Assembly (NCBI GenBank): GCA_029820945.1
Contig: JALGUJ010000050.1
Location: forward strand, 1 to 35,053
Direction: 5' to 3'
DNA from: Candidatus Zipacnadia bacterium
Lineage (GTDB): Bacteria; Armatimonadota; Zipacnadia; Zipacnadales; UBA5352
DNA: 35,053 nucleotides
Shown: positions 21,411-30,907 of the stretch, one piece after another
Layout: each line of letters opens with the position of its first letter
How positions within the stretch are numbered: the first letter of the stretch is position 1
Notes under the pieces: model-generated
Seen by the model: only the letters and a program-made list of their open reading frames with translations
Databases searched by the model: none
What the model was told of the DNA's origin: nothing
Position numbers and translations under genes: made by a program

Positions 21411-23141
21411 CTACCCCTCCAGCATCTCCTGCAGGCCCTCGAGGTCGTCCGGCAGCACGATCGGATCCAGCGCCTCGGCCACGACCTGGTCGCCATCCAG
21501 CCTCAGCTCGATCTGGCGTTGCCACCGCACGTCGTTGACGGCCTCGCAATCGGCCCGGTAGTGGGTTCCGCGGCTCTCGGAGCGCATGCGGGCCGGGATG
21601 GCCACGCACTGGCCCAGCAGCGCCATGTTCCGCACCTCGGCGCGGCGGCGGAGCGATCCCGACGCGTCGGCGAGCCGCTCCCGCGCCGTCCCTGCCGCCT
21701 CCAGGGCCTGGGTCAGGCTCTCCTCGGTGCGCACCACAGAGGCGCCCTTCCACATCTCCCAGGCCAGCTCGGCGACGATCTCATCAGCGTCCGGGCCGTC
21801 GCCGGCCTGGAGCTGCTCAAGCCCCGCGCCAACCGCGTTGGAGACGGCCTCGGCGTCCGCAGCATGGCCGACATCCGCCGCCGCGGCCCCGGCCCGCCGG
21901 CCGAAGACCTGCGAGTCCGCAAGGGCGTTGCCCCCCGGGCGGTCGGCTCCGTGCTGGCCGCCCGCGTTCTCGCCCGCCACGCAGAGCCCCTCGATGCAGG
22001 TTCGCGCGCCGACGTCCATACGCACGCCGCCGTTGAAGTGTTGCACCGCAGGCGCGAACTCGACGGCGTCCCTGCGCAGATCGAGACCATGCTTCATCAG
22101 ATGCTCAAAGGGCACGCGCGCCTCGCTCTCGATACGTTCGTCCGGCAGGTGGGCGAGGCTCATGTACACGCCCCGGTGCCCGGTCCCGCGGCCCTCGCTG
22201 ATCTCGGTGAAAACCGCAACATCGACCCACTTGCTCGCGTTGCGCACGGTGAAGGGGTAGGAGACGCCCTTGATATTGATGGCCTCGTCGATGTCCACGC
22301 CCTCAGGGACATAGCGGGGGATGAACTCCTCGTGGTCGATGTTAGTGATCTGCGGGTCCATGCGCCAGAAGACGCCCGACAGCGCGAAGTTGATGGGATG
22401 GACGATGCTGGGCCCGATCTGGATGAACTCGAAGTTGACGAGGGGGCAGCCGGCTCGCAGCGCCATCGCGTAGCCGTCGCCCGTCGCGCCCGAGGGGAAC
22501 ACGTTGATGGCGTAGAGCTCGCCCGCCCCACCCGCCGCCAGCACCACGGCGGGCGCTGCCACAACGGTGGGCTCGTCGTCGTCCATGCCCACTCCCCAGG
22601 CCCCATGCACGCGGCCCCGGTCCACCACAAGGTCTACGATCATGGTCCGCGGCAGGAACTCCACTCTCCCGGGCCCCCGCCTATTGATCTGCCGGCACTG
22701 CTCCATCAGCACATCGACGATGACGGGGCCAGTGTCGGCGCCGCGTCCGCATGCGCGCGGGTAGCGGGCGCCGTCGCTCAGTATCTGGACGAAGCGGCCG
22801 TCCTCCGTCTTATCGAAGTCGCCGCCCCAGTCCTCCAGCTCCTGGAAGCGGTCGGGGGCCTCCTCGGCGATGGTGCGTGCCAGCTCAGGCGTGCATAGCA
22901 GGCCTCCCTTGACCATGATGTCGATCCAGTGCTCGCGCGGGGCGTCGTTGGGGTCGGCGTGGCCAAAGGCCGCGCCAAAGGCCATCCAGTCGGACGCCGC
23001 CGTGTAGGTCGTGCCACAGGCGCCGGGAGTACCCTTGGTGACCACGACCACCCTGGCGCCCTCACGCGCCGCCTCAACTGCGGCCCGCAGACCTGCCCCG
23101 CCGCCGCCTACGACCAGCACGTCACAGTTCTGCATGCGCAT
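21411..23141 (-). CDS. Succinate dehydrogenase/fumarate reductase-like flavoprotein
   Basis: A 576-residue FAD-dependent oxidoreductase of the family that includes SdhA/FrdA, L-aspartate oxidase and APS reductase alpha. The FAD-binding start DVLVVGGGGAGLRAA (residues 7-21), the middle AGGAGELY and FVFPSGATGDGYAMALRAG-type region, VAGENAGGQHGADRPGGNALA near residue 390, and the C-terminal SRGTHYRADC with its active-site-type arginine are all visible. There is no iron-sulphur or membrane-anchor subunit gene nearby, and no signal peptide, so a soluble single-subunit enzyme is more likely than a respiratory complex. It acts on an unidentified dicarboxylate-like substrate. A hairpin separates it from the aldolase gene upstream, so it may be transcribed independently. 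ATG 23135 is an alternative start. Confidence 0.88.
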   Translation of the reverse strand: MRMQNCDVLVVGGGGAGLRAAVEAAREGARVVVVTKGTPGACGTTYTAASDWMAFGAAFGHADPNDAPREHWIDIMVKGGLLCTPELARTIAEEAPDRFQELEDWGGDFDKTEDGRFVQILSDGARYPRACGRGADTGPVIVDVLMEQCRQINRRGPGRVEFLPRTMIVDLVVDRGRVHGAWGVGMDDDEPTVVAAPAVVLAAGGAGELYAINVFPSGATGDGYAMALRAGCPLVNFEFIQIGPSIVHPINFALSGVFWRMDPQITNIDHEEFIPRYVPEGVDIDEAINIKGVSYPFTVRNASKWVDVAVFTEISEGRGTGHRGVYMSLAHLPDERIESEARVPFEHLMKHGLDLRRDAVEFAPAVQHFNGGVRMDVGARTCIEGLCVAGENAGGQHGADRPGGNALADSQVFGRRAGAAAADVGHAADAEAVSNAVGAGLEQLQAGDGPDADEIVAELAWEMWKGASVVRTEESLTQALEAAGTARERLADASGSLRRRAEVRNMALLGQCVAIPARMRSESRGTHYRADCEAVNDVRWQRQIELRLDGDQVVAEALDPIVLPDDLEGLQEMLEG

Positions 23142-23167
23142 GAGTGCTCATTCTATTCAGTCACGAG

Positions 23168-23200
23168 CGGACAGCCGAGCCCTCGGGGCCCGGCTGTCCG
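23168..23200 (-). terminator. Hairpin after the class II aldolase gene
   Basis: Ten-base arms CGGACAGCCG and CGGCTGTCCG enclose a further GCCC/GGGC helix with a small loop. It lies 25 bases beyond the aldolase stop and 27 bases before the flavoprotein start, so it probably separates the two units. No T-run follows. Confidence 0.55.
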
Positions 23201-23224
23201 TCGGTATGTGTGACTGGTCACAGC

Positions 23225-24457
23225 CTACCAGCCGAGGGCCTCGAAGCACGCGGGGCCGGCCTGATAGCTGCCGGTCGGCTCCATGCGGCTGAGGGCCTCG
23301 TTGTAGACGGCCTCGAGGTAGACGTTCGTCTCCACGTCCGTGCCGCAGACCTTCTTGTCACCACCGCGCACCTTCTCGGCCTGTGCATCGAAGTGCTCGT
23401 AGCGGGCCTGAGAGCCGGCCACGAGGAAGGCGGTGTTGACGTTCTGCTTGCCGATGAGCCCTTTGGCGACGCCGGCCGACCCCGTGCCGCCGTGCTGGGC
23501 GAAGGGCACGTAGACGCCGGTGCGCTCGATGATGCGGCGCTGCACGGTCTCGAGCTTGACCACGTCAATCTCGTGGGTCTCCCCTGCCTTGGCGGCGTGC
23601 TTCATGCCTATGTCGTAGGCGATCCCCTCGGCACCGGTGTAGTCGATGAAGGCCGCGGCCAGTTCGGCGAAGGCGTCGAGCTCGCCACCCCTGAGCTCCT
23701 CGTACGCCACTTCGTCGCCGCTCTGGCCGGTCGCGCCCAGCTCGGCCTCGAGCATCATCCCCATGTTGCCCAAGCCCATGCGCACGGCGTCCGCGATGTC
23801 CCGGGTGATGACGAAGTCCAACACTGGCGGGATGCCCTCGGTGTCGATCATGCCCCACGCGGGGTTCATGATCTCGACGGTGCCCATGAAGTCGGAGACG
23901 AACTCGATGTACTCGTCGCTGGAGAGGTAGGCCTGGTACTTGCGCGCCAGGTCAGGTGTGAGGTCCTCGACCTCATCGGCCAGGCCAGCGGCCTCAATGA
24001 AGGACCATGCGGCCTCGACCTTGCCCGCCGCGCCGGTCGGGCAGGCGCGCTGCTTGTACTGCTTGTCCTCCTCGAACTCGGGCAGGGCGAAGTGGTCCAG
24101 CGATACGGCCACCAGGTCGGCCCCGAAGGCCTCGGCTTCGCTAGTGATCCAGTCTATGTTCGCCCGGGCACCGTAGAGCGCGGCGTTGCCGCGGTATCCC
24201 AGGCCCTCGGGCGTGAAGACCTTTCCGGTCAGGCCGCCGATCTTGGTGTTGGAGTTGTGTGAGAACTGAACGATGATGGGCGACTGGTCGCCCAGCGCCG
24301 AGAGCATGACGAACGCGCGCGTCTCCCACCAGTTGTTGGAGTTGGCGGCGAGCAGCGTGATACGCTCGTCCTCGGGCTTGAGGCTCAGATCCTCATCGAA
24401 CGGGCAGAAACTGTCGAAGATCGTGCGCAGCTCGCGTCCTCTCAAAAGAGATCCCAT
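23225..24457 (-). CDS. Class II (zinc) fructose-bisphosphate aldolase-like protein
   Basis: A 410-residue protein with the layout of metal-dependent class II aldolases, which use zinc to polarise a ketose phosphate. Seen in order: ITLLAANSNNWWETRAFVML (the family A-N--N early strand), PIIVQFSH, AVSLDHFALP (the metal-ligand D-H position), a middle insert, VYVPFAQHGGTGSAG (metal-ligand H322 and the phosphate-binding Gly loop) and QNVNTAFLVAGS (the NVNT motif). It is longer and more divergent than Fba of about 300-360 residues, so the substrate could be another ketose phosphate. I chose ATG 24457 because AGGAGGGTGG lies just upstream. The class I aldolase gene ends 153 bases before it. Confidence 0.78.
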   Translation of the reverse strand: MGSLLRGRELRTIFDSFCPFDEDLSLKPEDERITLLAANSNNWWETRAFVMLSALGDQSPIIVQFSHNSNTKIGGLTGKVFTPEGLGYRGNAALYGARANIDWITSEAEAFGADLVAVSLDHFALPEFEEDKQYKQRACPTGAAGKVEAAWSFIEAAGLADEVEDLTPDLARKYQAYLSSDEYIEFVSDFMGTVEIMNPAWGMIDTEGIPPVLDFVITRDIADAVRMGLGNMGMMLEAELGATGQSGDEVAYEELRGGELDAFAELAAAFIDYTGAEGIAYDIGMKHAAKAGETHEIDVVKLETVQRRIIERTGVYVPFAQHGGTGSAGVAKGLIGKQNVNTAFLVAGSQARYEHFDAQAEKVRGGDKKVCGTDVETNVYLEAVYNEALSRMEPTGSYQAGPACFEALGW

Positions 24458-24610
24458 CTCGAACCACCCTCCTGGGTTCATTCGTGCTCTGGTTGCCGAC
24501 TGCAGGAACCATGAGTCACGCAGTTCTCGGCGGGCCGCGTCCCGGCGCCCTGGGGGCCGGCTCCCGCCGGTCGTGTCACACGCTTGTGGCGATCCACGGC
24601 CCGACACGCG

Positions 24611-25678
24611 TCAGGCCACGGTTACGTTCTCGCACAGATACACGTCCTGAATGGCATTGAGCAGCTTGACGCCCTCGCTCAAGGGCCGCTGGAAGGCCTT
24701 CCGGCCCGTAATCAGCCCCATGCCGCCCGCCCGCTTGTTGATGACCGCCGTGCGAACGGCCTGAGCCAGGTCGCTGGCGCCCGCGGAGGCCCCGCCCGAG
24801 TTGATGAGCCCCACCCGGCCCATGTAGCAGTTCGCGACCTGCCACCGCGTCCACTCGATGGGGTTGTCAGGGATCAGCTCGCCGTTGTAGAGGCGGTCGT
24901 CGGTGCGGCCGTAGCTCCCGTCCCGCGACATGGCCGGATAGCCGCCGTTGTTCTCGGGCTGCTTCTGCTTGACGATGTCCGCCTCGATCGTGACGCCCAG
25001 ATAGTTCGCCTGGCCGGTCAGGTCCGCGGAGAGGTGGTAGTCCCGATCCCGCTTGAACTCGCTGTTGCGCAGGTAGGTCCAGAGCACGGTGAACATGCCC
25101 ATCTCGTGGGCGAGCTTGAAGGCCGCCGTGACCTCCTGCATCTGGCGATCCGCCTCAGGCGAGCCGTAGTAGATGGTCGCACCGATCGCGACCGCCCCAA
25201 GCTCCCACGCCTGCTCCACCGAGCCGTAGAAGACCTGGTCATAGGTGTTGGGGTAGGAGAGCAGGTCGTTGTGGTTGAGCTTGACGATGAAGGGGATGCG
25301 GTGCGCGTACTTCCGGCTCACCGACCCGAGTACGCCCAGGGTCGAGGCCACGCCGTTGCAGCCTCCCTCGATGGCGAGTTCCACGATCTTCGCCGGATCG
25401 AGGTAGTCGGGGTTGGGCGCGAACGCCGACGCCGCGCTGTGCTCGATGCCCTGGTCAACCGGGAGCAGCGACAGGTAGCCCGTGCCGGCCAGCCGCCCGT
25501 GCTCCCACACGCGCCGGAGGTTCGTCAGCACTCGAGTGGGCCGGTCGGACTGTATGAGCACGCGCTCAAGGAAATCCGGCCCCGGCAGATGAAGCCGCTC
25601 CTTCCCGATGCCCTGGCACTCGTAGTCAAGCAGCTCCCGGTCTTCGCCGAGCAGCTCAGCGATCTGGTCAACCGTCAT
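24611..25678 (-). CDS. fbaB: Class I fructose-bisphosphate aldolase, archaeal/FbaB (DhnA) type
   Basis: A 355-residue Schiff-base aldolase that interconverts fructose 1,6-bisphosphate with dihydroxyacetone phosphate and glyceraldehyde 3-phosphate. It carries [11 protein letters not shown] early, [25 protein letters not shown], and [10 protein letters not shown] with K237 at the expected Schiff-base position. It ends with [10 protein letters not shown] and [12 protein letters not shown], the phosphate-binding loops. Length agrees with E. coli FbaB. GGGAGGACAGG lies upstream of ATG 25678. The gene sits between a PfkB kinase and a class II aldolase, which points to sugar-phosphate metabolism. 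This enzyme type is common in gluconeogenic and anaerobic bacteria. Confidence 0.95.
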   Translation of the reverse strand: MTVDQIAELLGEDRELLDYECQGIGKERLHLPGPDFLERVLIQSDRPTRVLTNLRRVWEHGRLAGTGYLSLLPVDQGIEHSAASAFAPNPDYLDPAKIVELAIEGGCNGVASTLGVLGSVSRKYAHRIPFIVKLNHNDLLSYPNTYDQVFYGSVEQAWELGAVAIGATIYYGSPEADRQMQEVTAAFKLAHEMGMFTVLWTYLRNSEFKRDRDYHLSADLTGQANYLGVTIEADIVKQKQPENNGGYPAMSRDGSYGRTDDRLYNGELIPDNPIEWTRWQVANCYMGRVGLINSGGASAGASDLAQAVRTAVINKRAGGMGLITGRKAFQRPLSEGVKLLNAIQDVYLCENVTVA

Positions 25679-25792
25679 CGTGCCTGTCCTCCCACATCCC
25701 CCATGGACACTGGTTGCCGTCGCCTCAGGTGTCGCGCACGTCTACTTCCTTCCGCGCCACGGAGCCGAGTTCCTCCTGCATGAGCCCCATGG

Positions 25793-26734
25793 CTACTGCT
25801 CCTCGAGGAACTCCTCCCACTCCATGGCCTCGAAGCGAACGAGCTCCCGCAGGGCTTCGTATCGACGCCGCAACTCGTCGCCGCCCAGACGCTTGAGGCC
25901 CTCCAGGCTGAAGTCCTCAATGCAGGCGGAGGCGATGACCGTGCCAAAGGCGACGGCACGCCGAAGCTCGCGGTTGCAGCAGTCGTCCTGCCGCGCCAGC
26001 AGCCCGATCATGCCCCCGGCGAAGCTGTCGCCCGCACCCGTCGGATCGACGACATTGGGGAGGGGGTACGACGGTATGCTGAAGTAGTCCTCCCTGGAGA
26101 CCAGCGCCGCTCCGTATTCGCCCTTCTTGATTACCACGAAACGGGGTCCCATGTCCAGCACGCGCTCCGCAGCCCGCGCCAGGTTCGGCGTGTCGGCAAG
26201 CTGTCGGACCTCGCCATCGTTGAGCAGCACCAGATCGACTCTGGACAGGACCTCGAGCAGCATCTCCCGCTCGCTCTCAATCCAGTAGTCCATCGTGTCA
26301 CACATCACGAAGCAGGACGCGCCGAGCTGGGCCAGGACCGCGAGTTGCACCTGGGGCTGGATGTTGGCGAGGAAGCAGTACCTGCTCCCGCGGTAGCTGT
26401 CCGGAAGAACTGGGTTGAAGTCGGCGAAGACGTTGAGGTCGGTCGCCAGGCTGCGCCTGTCCGCCAGATCGTAGTCGTAGACGCCGCTCCAGTAGAACGA
26501 CCTGCCGTCGGCGATGCGCTTGACGCCGGTAAGGTCGGCGCCGCGCCGGCTCAGCAGCTCAAGCGCCTCCTGCGGGAAGTCGCCCCCGACGACGCCGACG
26601 ACCCTCGGGGGGGCGAGCAGGCTGGCGGCCATCGATGCGTACACCGCCGCTCCGCCCACAACGCGCTCCACCTCGCCAAAGGGGGTCTTCACGCTGTCGA
26701 GGGCCATCGAGCCCACCACGACGGGAGCGTCCAT
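25793..26734 (-). CDS. PfkB-family kinase
   Basis: A 313-residue PfkB-type kinase: N-terminal PVVVGSMALDSV, substrate-side VGGAAVYASMAASLL, VVGVVGGDFPQE, and C-terminal DPTGAGDSFAGG with the catalytic-base aspartate near residue 244. The N-terminal half is different from the kinase at 1294, so the two are not recent duplicates. Family members with this GSMALD..TP.G pattern are usually annotated simply as sugar kinases. The S-adenosylhomocysteine hydrolase two genes upstream releases adenosine, so adenosine-kinase activity is possible; the aldolase downstream instead suggests a sugar phosphate. Neither is shown. The gene follows the fused glycosyltransferase by 35 bases. Confidence 0.88.
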   Translation of the reverse strand: MDAPVVVGSMALDSVKTPFGEVERVVGGAAVYASMAASLLAPPRVVGVVGGDFPQEALELLSRRGADLTGVKRIADGRSFYWSGVYDYDLADRRSLATDLNVFADFNPVLPDSYRGSRYCFLANIQPQVQLAVLAQLGASCFVMCDTMDYWIESEREMLLEVLSRVDLVLLNDGEVRQLADTPNLARAAERVLDMGPRFVVIKKGEYGAALVSREDYFSIPSYPLPNVVDPTGAGDSFAGGMIGLLARQDDCCNRELRRAVAFGTVIASACIEDFSLEGLKRLGGDELRRRYEALRELVRFEAMEWEEFLEEQ

Positions 26735-26769
26735 GGTCGATCAGCCTCGGTTGGACGGCATGCCGGCGG

Positions 26770-28569
26770 TCAGAGTCGCTTCGTCTCGCCGGCGTCGGCA
26801 CGCCGGGTCGGGAGGTCGCCCGGCTGCGCCAGGAAGAGCCTCTTGAGCGTCATGAAGAGCAGCTTCGGGAATGCCGCCAGTCGGGGCAGGCGCCTTGGTT
26901 CCATGGCCGTGCGATAGAGCCACTCCAGGCCGCACTGTCTCATCCATTGCGGCGCCCGCTTGACGTGTCCGGCCAGCACATCCAGGCTCCCGCCGACGCC
27001 CATGCAGACAGGCACCCGTATCTCATCCATATGCGACTTGATCCACTTCTCCTGCTTCGGGATGCCCATGGCGACGAACAGCGCTGCGGGGCGCGCTTCG
27101 CGGATCGCCGCCACAATCTCCGGCTCCTCCGCGGGCCCGAAGTAGCCGTGGTGGGTGTAGACCACTCGCAGCCCCGGGTAGCGTCGCTCAAGTGCCCGCG
27201 CCGCTTCCTCCGCCACGCCAGGCTGCGCGCCCAGCAGCGCGATCGGCTTCTTCAGCCGCGCACAAGCCGCACAGAGCTGCTCCATCATGTCAACGCCGGG
27301 CACACGGCAGCCGACCGGGAAGTTCAGGAGCCTGGCGCACAACACCACGCCCTGCCCGTCCATGGTGGCCAGGTCCGCCTGGTTGATGATGGTGCGCAAC
27401 TCCTCGTCCTCCTGCGCGCGCACCACCGCCGAGGTGTCACTGGTGACGATCATGTGCGGGCTGCCGTCCTGGATAAACCCCTCGGCGCGTGCGAGTGCCT
27501 CCTCCATGGTCACGGGGTGCAGGCGGAGGTTGAACAGCTCGACCGCGCGTGATGTCGCGGCTGCGGCGGTCGAGGTCGTCCTGACCAGAAGTCTGAGAGT
27601 CAGAAAGCACACCAGAGGTCCCGCCAGCAGCCCCACCGCCAGCACCAGTGCCTTGAGCCACGGGGGCTGCGGGATAAGCGAGACCATCAGTAGCCCGAGC
27701 AGACACATGTAGGTCGTGAGGCCCATCAGGACCCCAAAGACCTGGCGCTCAGAGTAGCCCTCCTGGAGCAGCAACTCGTGCAGGTGCTGCCGGCGCTCGC
27801 CGATGCGCATGCCCCACAGGGCGGAGATGTACACATAGGTGGCACCGAAGAGCGGAGCGCTGATAATCAGGATGGGCAGCAGGGCCGCGATTGCCGCCGT
27901 GTGCTTGAGCGCGCCGACGACGGTGAGCGCCCCGAGCAGGAAGCCCATGGCGTAGCTGCTGGGCCGCGCCGATCCCGAGGACACCTGCCCGACTGCGGGC
28001 AGTTGCGCCAGAGAAGTGGCCGCGACCGCGAGCGCGAGCATTCGGGCCGTGGGGCCGGTGGCCCACGGCACCATGAGACAGACCAGGTAAAAGGTCACGC
28101 CGGCAAGGCCCGCGACCCCGTACGCGACGCTCGGGATCGTCCCCGCGCGACCGAACAGCACTCCGCAGGCCAGCAGCCAGCTCGCCGTGAGCGGAAGAGA
28201 GAGCCAGCCCAACCGGTAGGTGATGGCCGTGAAGGGCACGCGCACGGTCTCGATGCTCACACCGTAGCGGTAGAGCGCGGCGGCCGCGAGGAGGGTGAAG
28301 GCGATGCCCAGGCCCCGAGGAAGCTGCAGCGTGTCCCTCAGCACGAGGAACAGGTAGACGGCGAGGGCCGCTGTCAGAGGGACCAGCACGCCGGCGGGCG
28401 CCGCCAGCGCGAAGAGCACTGCGATCGGGACGAAGAGCAGAAGCCCCCGTGCGTCAAGACGAGCTGTGCCCTGCTCTCGCTCCCCCGACAGCGCCGCTCG
28501 GAGCACGTTGGCGAGCACCATGGTACCGACGAAGATGACGCCGGTCACGGCCAGTTCGTGGTTCATCAT
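26770..28569 (-). CDS. Fused glycosyltransferase: degenerate WecA/MraY-like membrane domain plus WecG/TagA domain
   Basis: A 599-residue protein. Residues 1-345 hold about ten membrane segments and resemble the WecA/MraY polyprenyl-phosphate sugar-1-phosphate transferase family near the end of that region, with an RQHLHELLLQEGYSERQV motif resembling the family HHRLL loop. The usual Asp pairs, the N-x-x-N-x-x-D-G motif, the GDxGS motif (here SGSARPSS) and the P-x-x-DT motif (here PLFGAT) are not seen, so this half looks catalytically dead. Residues 345-560 are a WecG/TagA/CpsF (GT26) transferase with catalytic-type D404 in MDGQGVV, then VFVAMGIPKQEKW-type strands and RAPQWMRQCGLEWLYR. It probably adds a second sugar to a lipid carrier in surface polysaccharide synthesis. 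The stop of the hydrolase gene lies 13 bases upstream. Confidence 0.85.
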   Translation of the reverse strand: MMNHELAVTGVIFVGTMVLANVLRAALSGEREQGTARLDARGLLLFVPIAVLFALAAPAGVLVPLTAALAVYLFLVLRDTLQLPRGLGIAFTLLAAAALYRYGVSIETVRVPFTAITYRLGWLSLPLTASWLLACGVLFGRAGTIPSVAYGVAGLAGVTFYLVCLMVPWATGPTARMLALAVAATSLAQLPAVGQVSSGSARPSSYAMGFLLGALTVVGALKHTAAIAALLPILIISAPLFGATYVYISALWGMRIGERRQHLHELLLQEGYSERQVFGVLMGLTTYMCLLGLLMVSLIPQPPWLKALVLAVGLLAGPLVCFLTLRLLVRTTSTAAAATSRAVELFNLRLHPVTMEEALARAEGFIQDGSPHMIVTSDTSAVVRAQEDEELRTIINQADLATMDGQGVVLCARLLNFPVGCRVPGVDMMEQLCAACARLKKPIALLGAQPGVAEEAARALERRYPGLRVVYTHHGYFGPAEEPEIVAAIREARPAALFVAMGIPKQEKWIKSHMDEIRVPVCMGVGGSLDVLAGHVKRAPQWMRQCGLEWLYRTAMEPRRLPRLAAFPKLLFMTLKRLFLAQPGDLPTRRADAGETKRL

Positions 28570-28582
28570 CGGGACCGCGCTC

Positions 28583-29851
28583 TCAGGTGCCCTGCCTCCA
28601 ACTGCTCAGGTACTGCTTCTGCTTCTCGGTCAGCTCGTCGATCTCGATGCCCATGGCCGCCAGCTTCAGCTTGGCGACCCGGCGGTCGATCTCCTGCGGG
28701 ACGGCATGCACCGCCAGGTCGAAGTTACCGGGAGAGCCAGCGATGAACTCGCTGCACAGCGCCTGGTTAGCGAAGCTCATGTCCATGACGGAGGCCGGAT
28801 GGCCCTCCGCGGCCGCCAGGTTCACCAGACGGCCCTCGCCGAGCAGGTAGATGCGGCGACCGTCCTTCATCTGGAACTCCTCGAGCGACGGCCGCACCTG
28901 CCGGCTGCTCTGCGCCGCACCGCGGAGGTCGTCGAGGTCGATCTCCACGTCGAAGTGCCCTGAGTTGCCGAGGATCGCGCCGTCCTTCATGGCGGCGATG
29001 TGCTCGCCGCGGATGACCGACGTGTTGCCCGCCACGGTGATGAAGACGTCGCCGACCTCCGCCGCCTCGGCCACTGGAAGCACCTGATAGCCTTCCATCG
29101 CGGCCTCCAGAGCCCGGAGTTCGTCCACCTCGCAAACGATCACTCTGGCGCCCATCCCCCGGGCCCGCATGGCGACCCCCCGCCCGCACATGCCGAAGCC
29201 GCAGACCACGACTGTCCGCCCGGCCAGCAGGATATTGGTGGCACGGATTATGCCGTCGATGGTGCTCTGTCCCGTCCCGAAGCGGTTGTCAAAGAGGTGC
29301 TTCGTCATGGCGTCATTGACTGCGAAGATCGGGTAGCGCAGGTCGCCGGACTCGGCCATGCTCCGCAGCCTTATGACACCTGTGGTGGTCTCTTCAGTTC
29401 CCGCACGAATGCCGTCGATCAACTCCGTGCGTTCAGAGTGCACCGTGGAGACGAGGTCGGCGCCGTCGTCCATCGTGGTCGTCGGCTCGATGTCCAGCAC
29501 CGCGTGCACGTGGCTGTAGTAGGTATCGCGGTCCTCGCCGCAGATGGCGAAGACCGGGACGCCCTCATCCTCGACCAGAGAGGCGGCGACGTCGTCCTGC
29601 GTGCTCAGGGGGTTGCTCGCGCACAGTGCCACCTCAGCGCCGCCTGCCTTGAGCGTGCGCATGAGGTTGGCGGTCTCGGTCGTCACGTGCAGACATGCGG
29701 CCACGCGCTGGCCCTCGATCGGCCGCTCCCGCGCGAAGCGCTCCCTGATCTGACGGAGCACCGGCATCTGCCGGTCGGCCCACTCGATGCGCAGCTTCCC
29801 TTCGGGTGCGAGCGACGTATCCGCGATGTCGAACCTCACTCTTAGGGTCAT
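28583..29851 (-). CDS. ahcY: S-adenosylhomocysteine hydrolase
   Basis: A 422-residue enzyme that splits S-adenosylhomocysteine into adenosine and homocysteine, removing the product inhibitor of methylation. Features are [46 protein letters not shown] with catalytic lysine and aspartate, GQSTIDGI, the NAD-binding [13 protein letters not shown] near residue 210, and [10 protein letters not shown]. The length and lack of an insertion fit the bacterial/archaeal short form. Its ATG (29851) overlaps the stop of the kinase gene by four bases (ATGA) with GGGGAG directly upstream, so translation is coupled. No homocysteine-using enzyme is beside it. Confidence 0.97.
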   Translation of the reverse strand: MTLRVRFDIADTSLAPEGKLRIEWADRQMPVLRQIRERFARERPIEGQRVAACLHVTTETANLMRTLKAGGAEVALCASNPLSTQDDVAASLVEDEGVPVFAICGEDRDTYYSHVHAVLDIEPTTTMDDGADLVSTVHSERTELIDGIRAGTEETTTGVIRLRSMAESGDLRYPIFAVNDAMTKHLFDNRFGTGQSTIDGIIRATNILLAGRTVVVCGFGMCGRGVAMRARGMGARVIVCEVDELRALEAAMEGYQVLPVAEAAEVGDVFITVAGNTSVIRGEHIAAMKDGAILGNSGHFDVEIDLDDLRGAAQSSRQVRPSLEEFQMKDGRRIYLLGEGRLVNLAAAEGHPASVMDMSFANQALCSEFIAGSPGNFDLAVHAVPQEIDRRVAKLKLAAMGIEIDELTEKQKQYLSSWRQGT

Positions 29852-30885
29852 CTCCCCGTACGCGCCGGGTTCCACACCTGGAGCCCCTGGTGGTCGAAGT
29901 TGAAGTCGATGCACTGCCCGCCAAGGTCCTCGACATTCCGCCGCACCCGGTGTTCGCGGTCCGGCTCGCACAGCAGCACGATGCAGCCGCCACCGCCGGC
30001 GCCGCAGGCCTTTCCGCCCAGCAGTCCGGCGGCGGAGGCAACGGAGAAGAGCGCGTCGATCTTGGCGGTTGTCATCTCCTCGTACAGCCGCCTCTGGTTC
30101 TCCCAGTTGAACTCGAGCACCTCGCCGACCTGTTGGAGGTTCTCCGCGACCACGGCCTCGTGCATCATCTGACCTGCCTCGCGCAGGTTCATCAGCGCCT
30201 CGGTCATCCCCGGCTCCTCGCGCCGGTAGGCGCCCATCACCGTGCTGATGATGTCGCCCGAGAGACGCGACTTGCCGGTATAGACCAGCAGGAGGGACTT
30301 CTCCAACTCCAGCAGGAAGTCGCGCGAGGGCTCGAGGCGCTCGACCGTGACCTCCGGGTCCTGAAAGGTCATGAAGGACAGTCCGCCGCATGCCGCCGCG
30401 TACTGGTCCTGCTTGCCGCCATCAATGCCCAACTCGTCGGTCTCCAGCAGATTGGCCATGGCGGCGATCTCGGCCCGCGACATATGCCGCTGCTGCATGG
30501 CGTCGAGCAGCCCCACGAGTGCCACCCCCATCGACGCGCTGGAGCCGGTTCCCGAGCCCGGCGGCGCCTCCGAGCGAGTGATCAGGTGCCCGCCGAAGCC
30601 CAGGTCCATCCGTCGCACCGCGGCCTTGAGCAGGTCCAGCGAGCCGTCGTACTCGAGCTGTCGGATGTCGCGCGCGTGAATGTACTGGTCGTAGTCGGCC
30701 GACTCAAGCACGAACTCGCCGGTGTCGTTGGCGATGAGCGTTGCGTAGGAGTAGCGGGTGATGGCCACGTTGACGACGGCACCGCCCACCTCGGCGCTGA
30801 AGGGGGGAACATCGCTCCAGCCGCCCGCGAGATCGATGCGTACCGGGGCTCGCGCGCGTCTGGGCCTGTGCTGCTCGCCGGCCAT
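29848..30885 (-). CDS. GHMP kinase, heptose-7-phosphate-kinase-like (HddA type)
   Basis: A 345-residue GHMP-superfamily kinase: [18 protein letters not shown] early (sugar binding), [16 protein letters not shown] as the ATP-binding glycine loop, [14 protein letters not shown], and [16 protein letters not shown] near the C-terminus. The pattern is closest to D-glycero-alpha-D-manno-heptose 7-phosphate kinase, which makes the precursor of nucleotide-activated heptose for surface glycans. The start could be ATG 30885 (GAGGCGGG upstream) or GTG 30903, five bases after the RmlD-like stop. It is followed by ahcY with an ATGA overlap. The other heptose pathway enzymes (isomerase, phosphatase, guanylyltransferase) are not in the window. 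Confidence 0.85.
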   Translation of the reverse strand: MAGEQHRPRRARAPVRIDLAGGWSDVPPFSAEVGGAVVNVAITRYSYATLIANDTGEFVLESADYDQYIHARDIRQLEYDGSLDLLKAAVRRMDLGFGGHLITRSEAPPGSGTGSSASMGVALVGLLDAMQQRHMSRAEIAAMANLLETDELGIDGGKQDQYAAACGGLSFMTFQDPEVTVERLEPSRDFLLELEKSLLLVYTGKSRLSGDIISTVMGAYRREEPGMTEALMNLREAGQMMHEAVVAENLQQVGEVLEFNWENQRRLYEEMTTAKIDALFSVASAAGLLGGKACGAGGGGCIVLLCEPDREHRVRRNVEDLGGQCIDFNFDHQGLQVWNPARTGR

Positions 30886-30907
30886 GGGTGACACCCGCCT
30901 CACCCGG

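Noticed and set aside
24458..24610. Small gene or hairpin between the two aldolase genes
   Set aside because: Only short GC stems such as CCGGC-GGGA-GCCGG are present; no coding frame with a ribosome-binding site.
25679..25792. Short plus-strand open frames between fbaB and the PfkB gene
   Set aside because: They are mostly antisense to the flanking genes and lack ribosome-binding sites.
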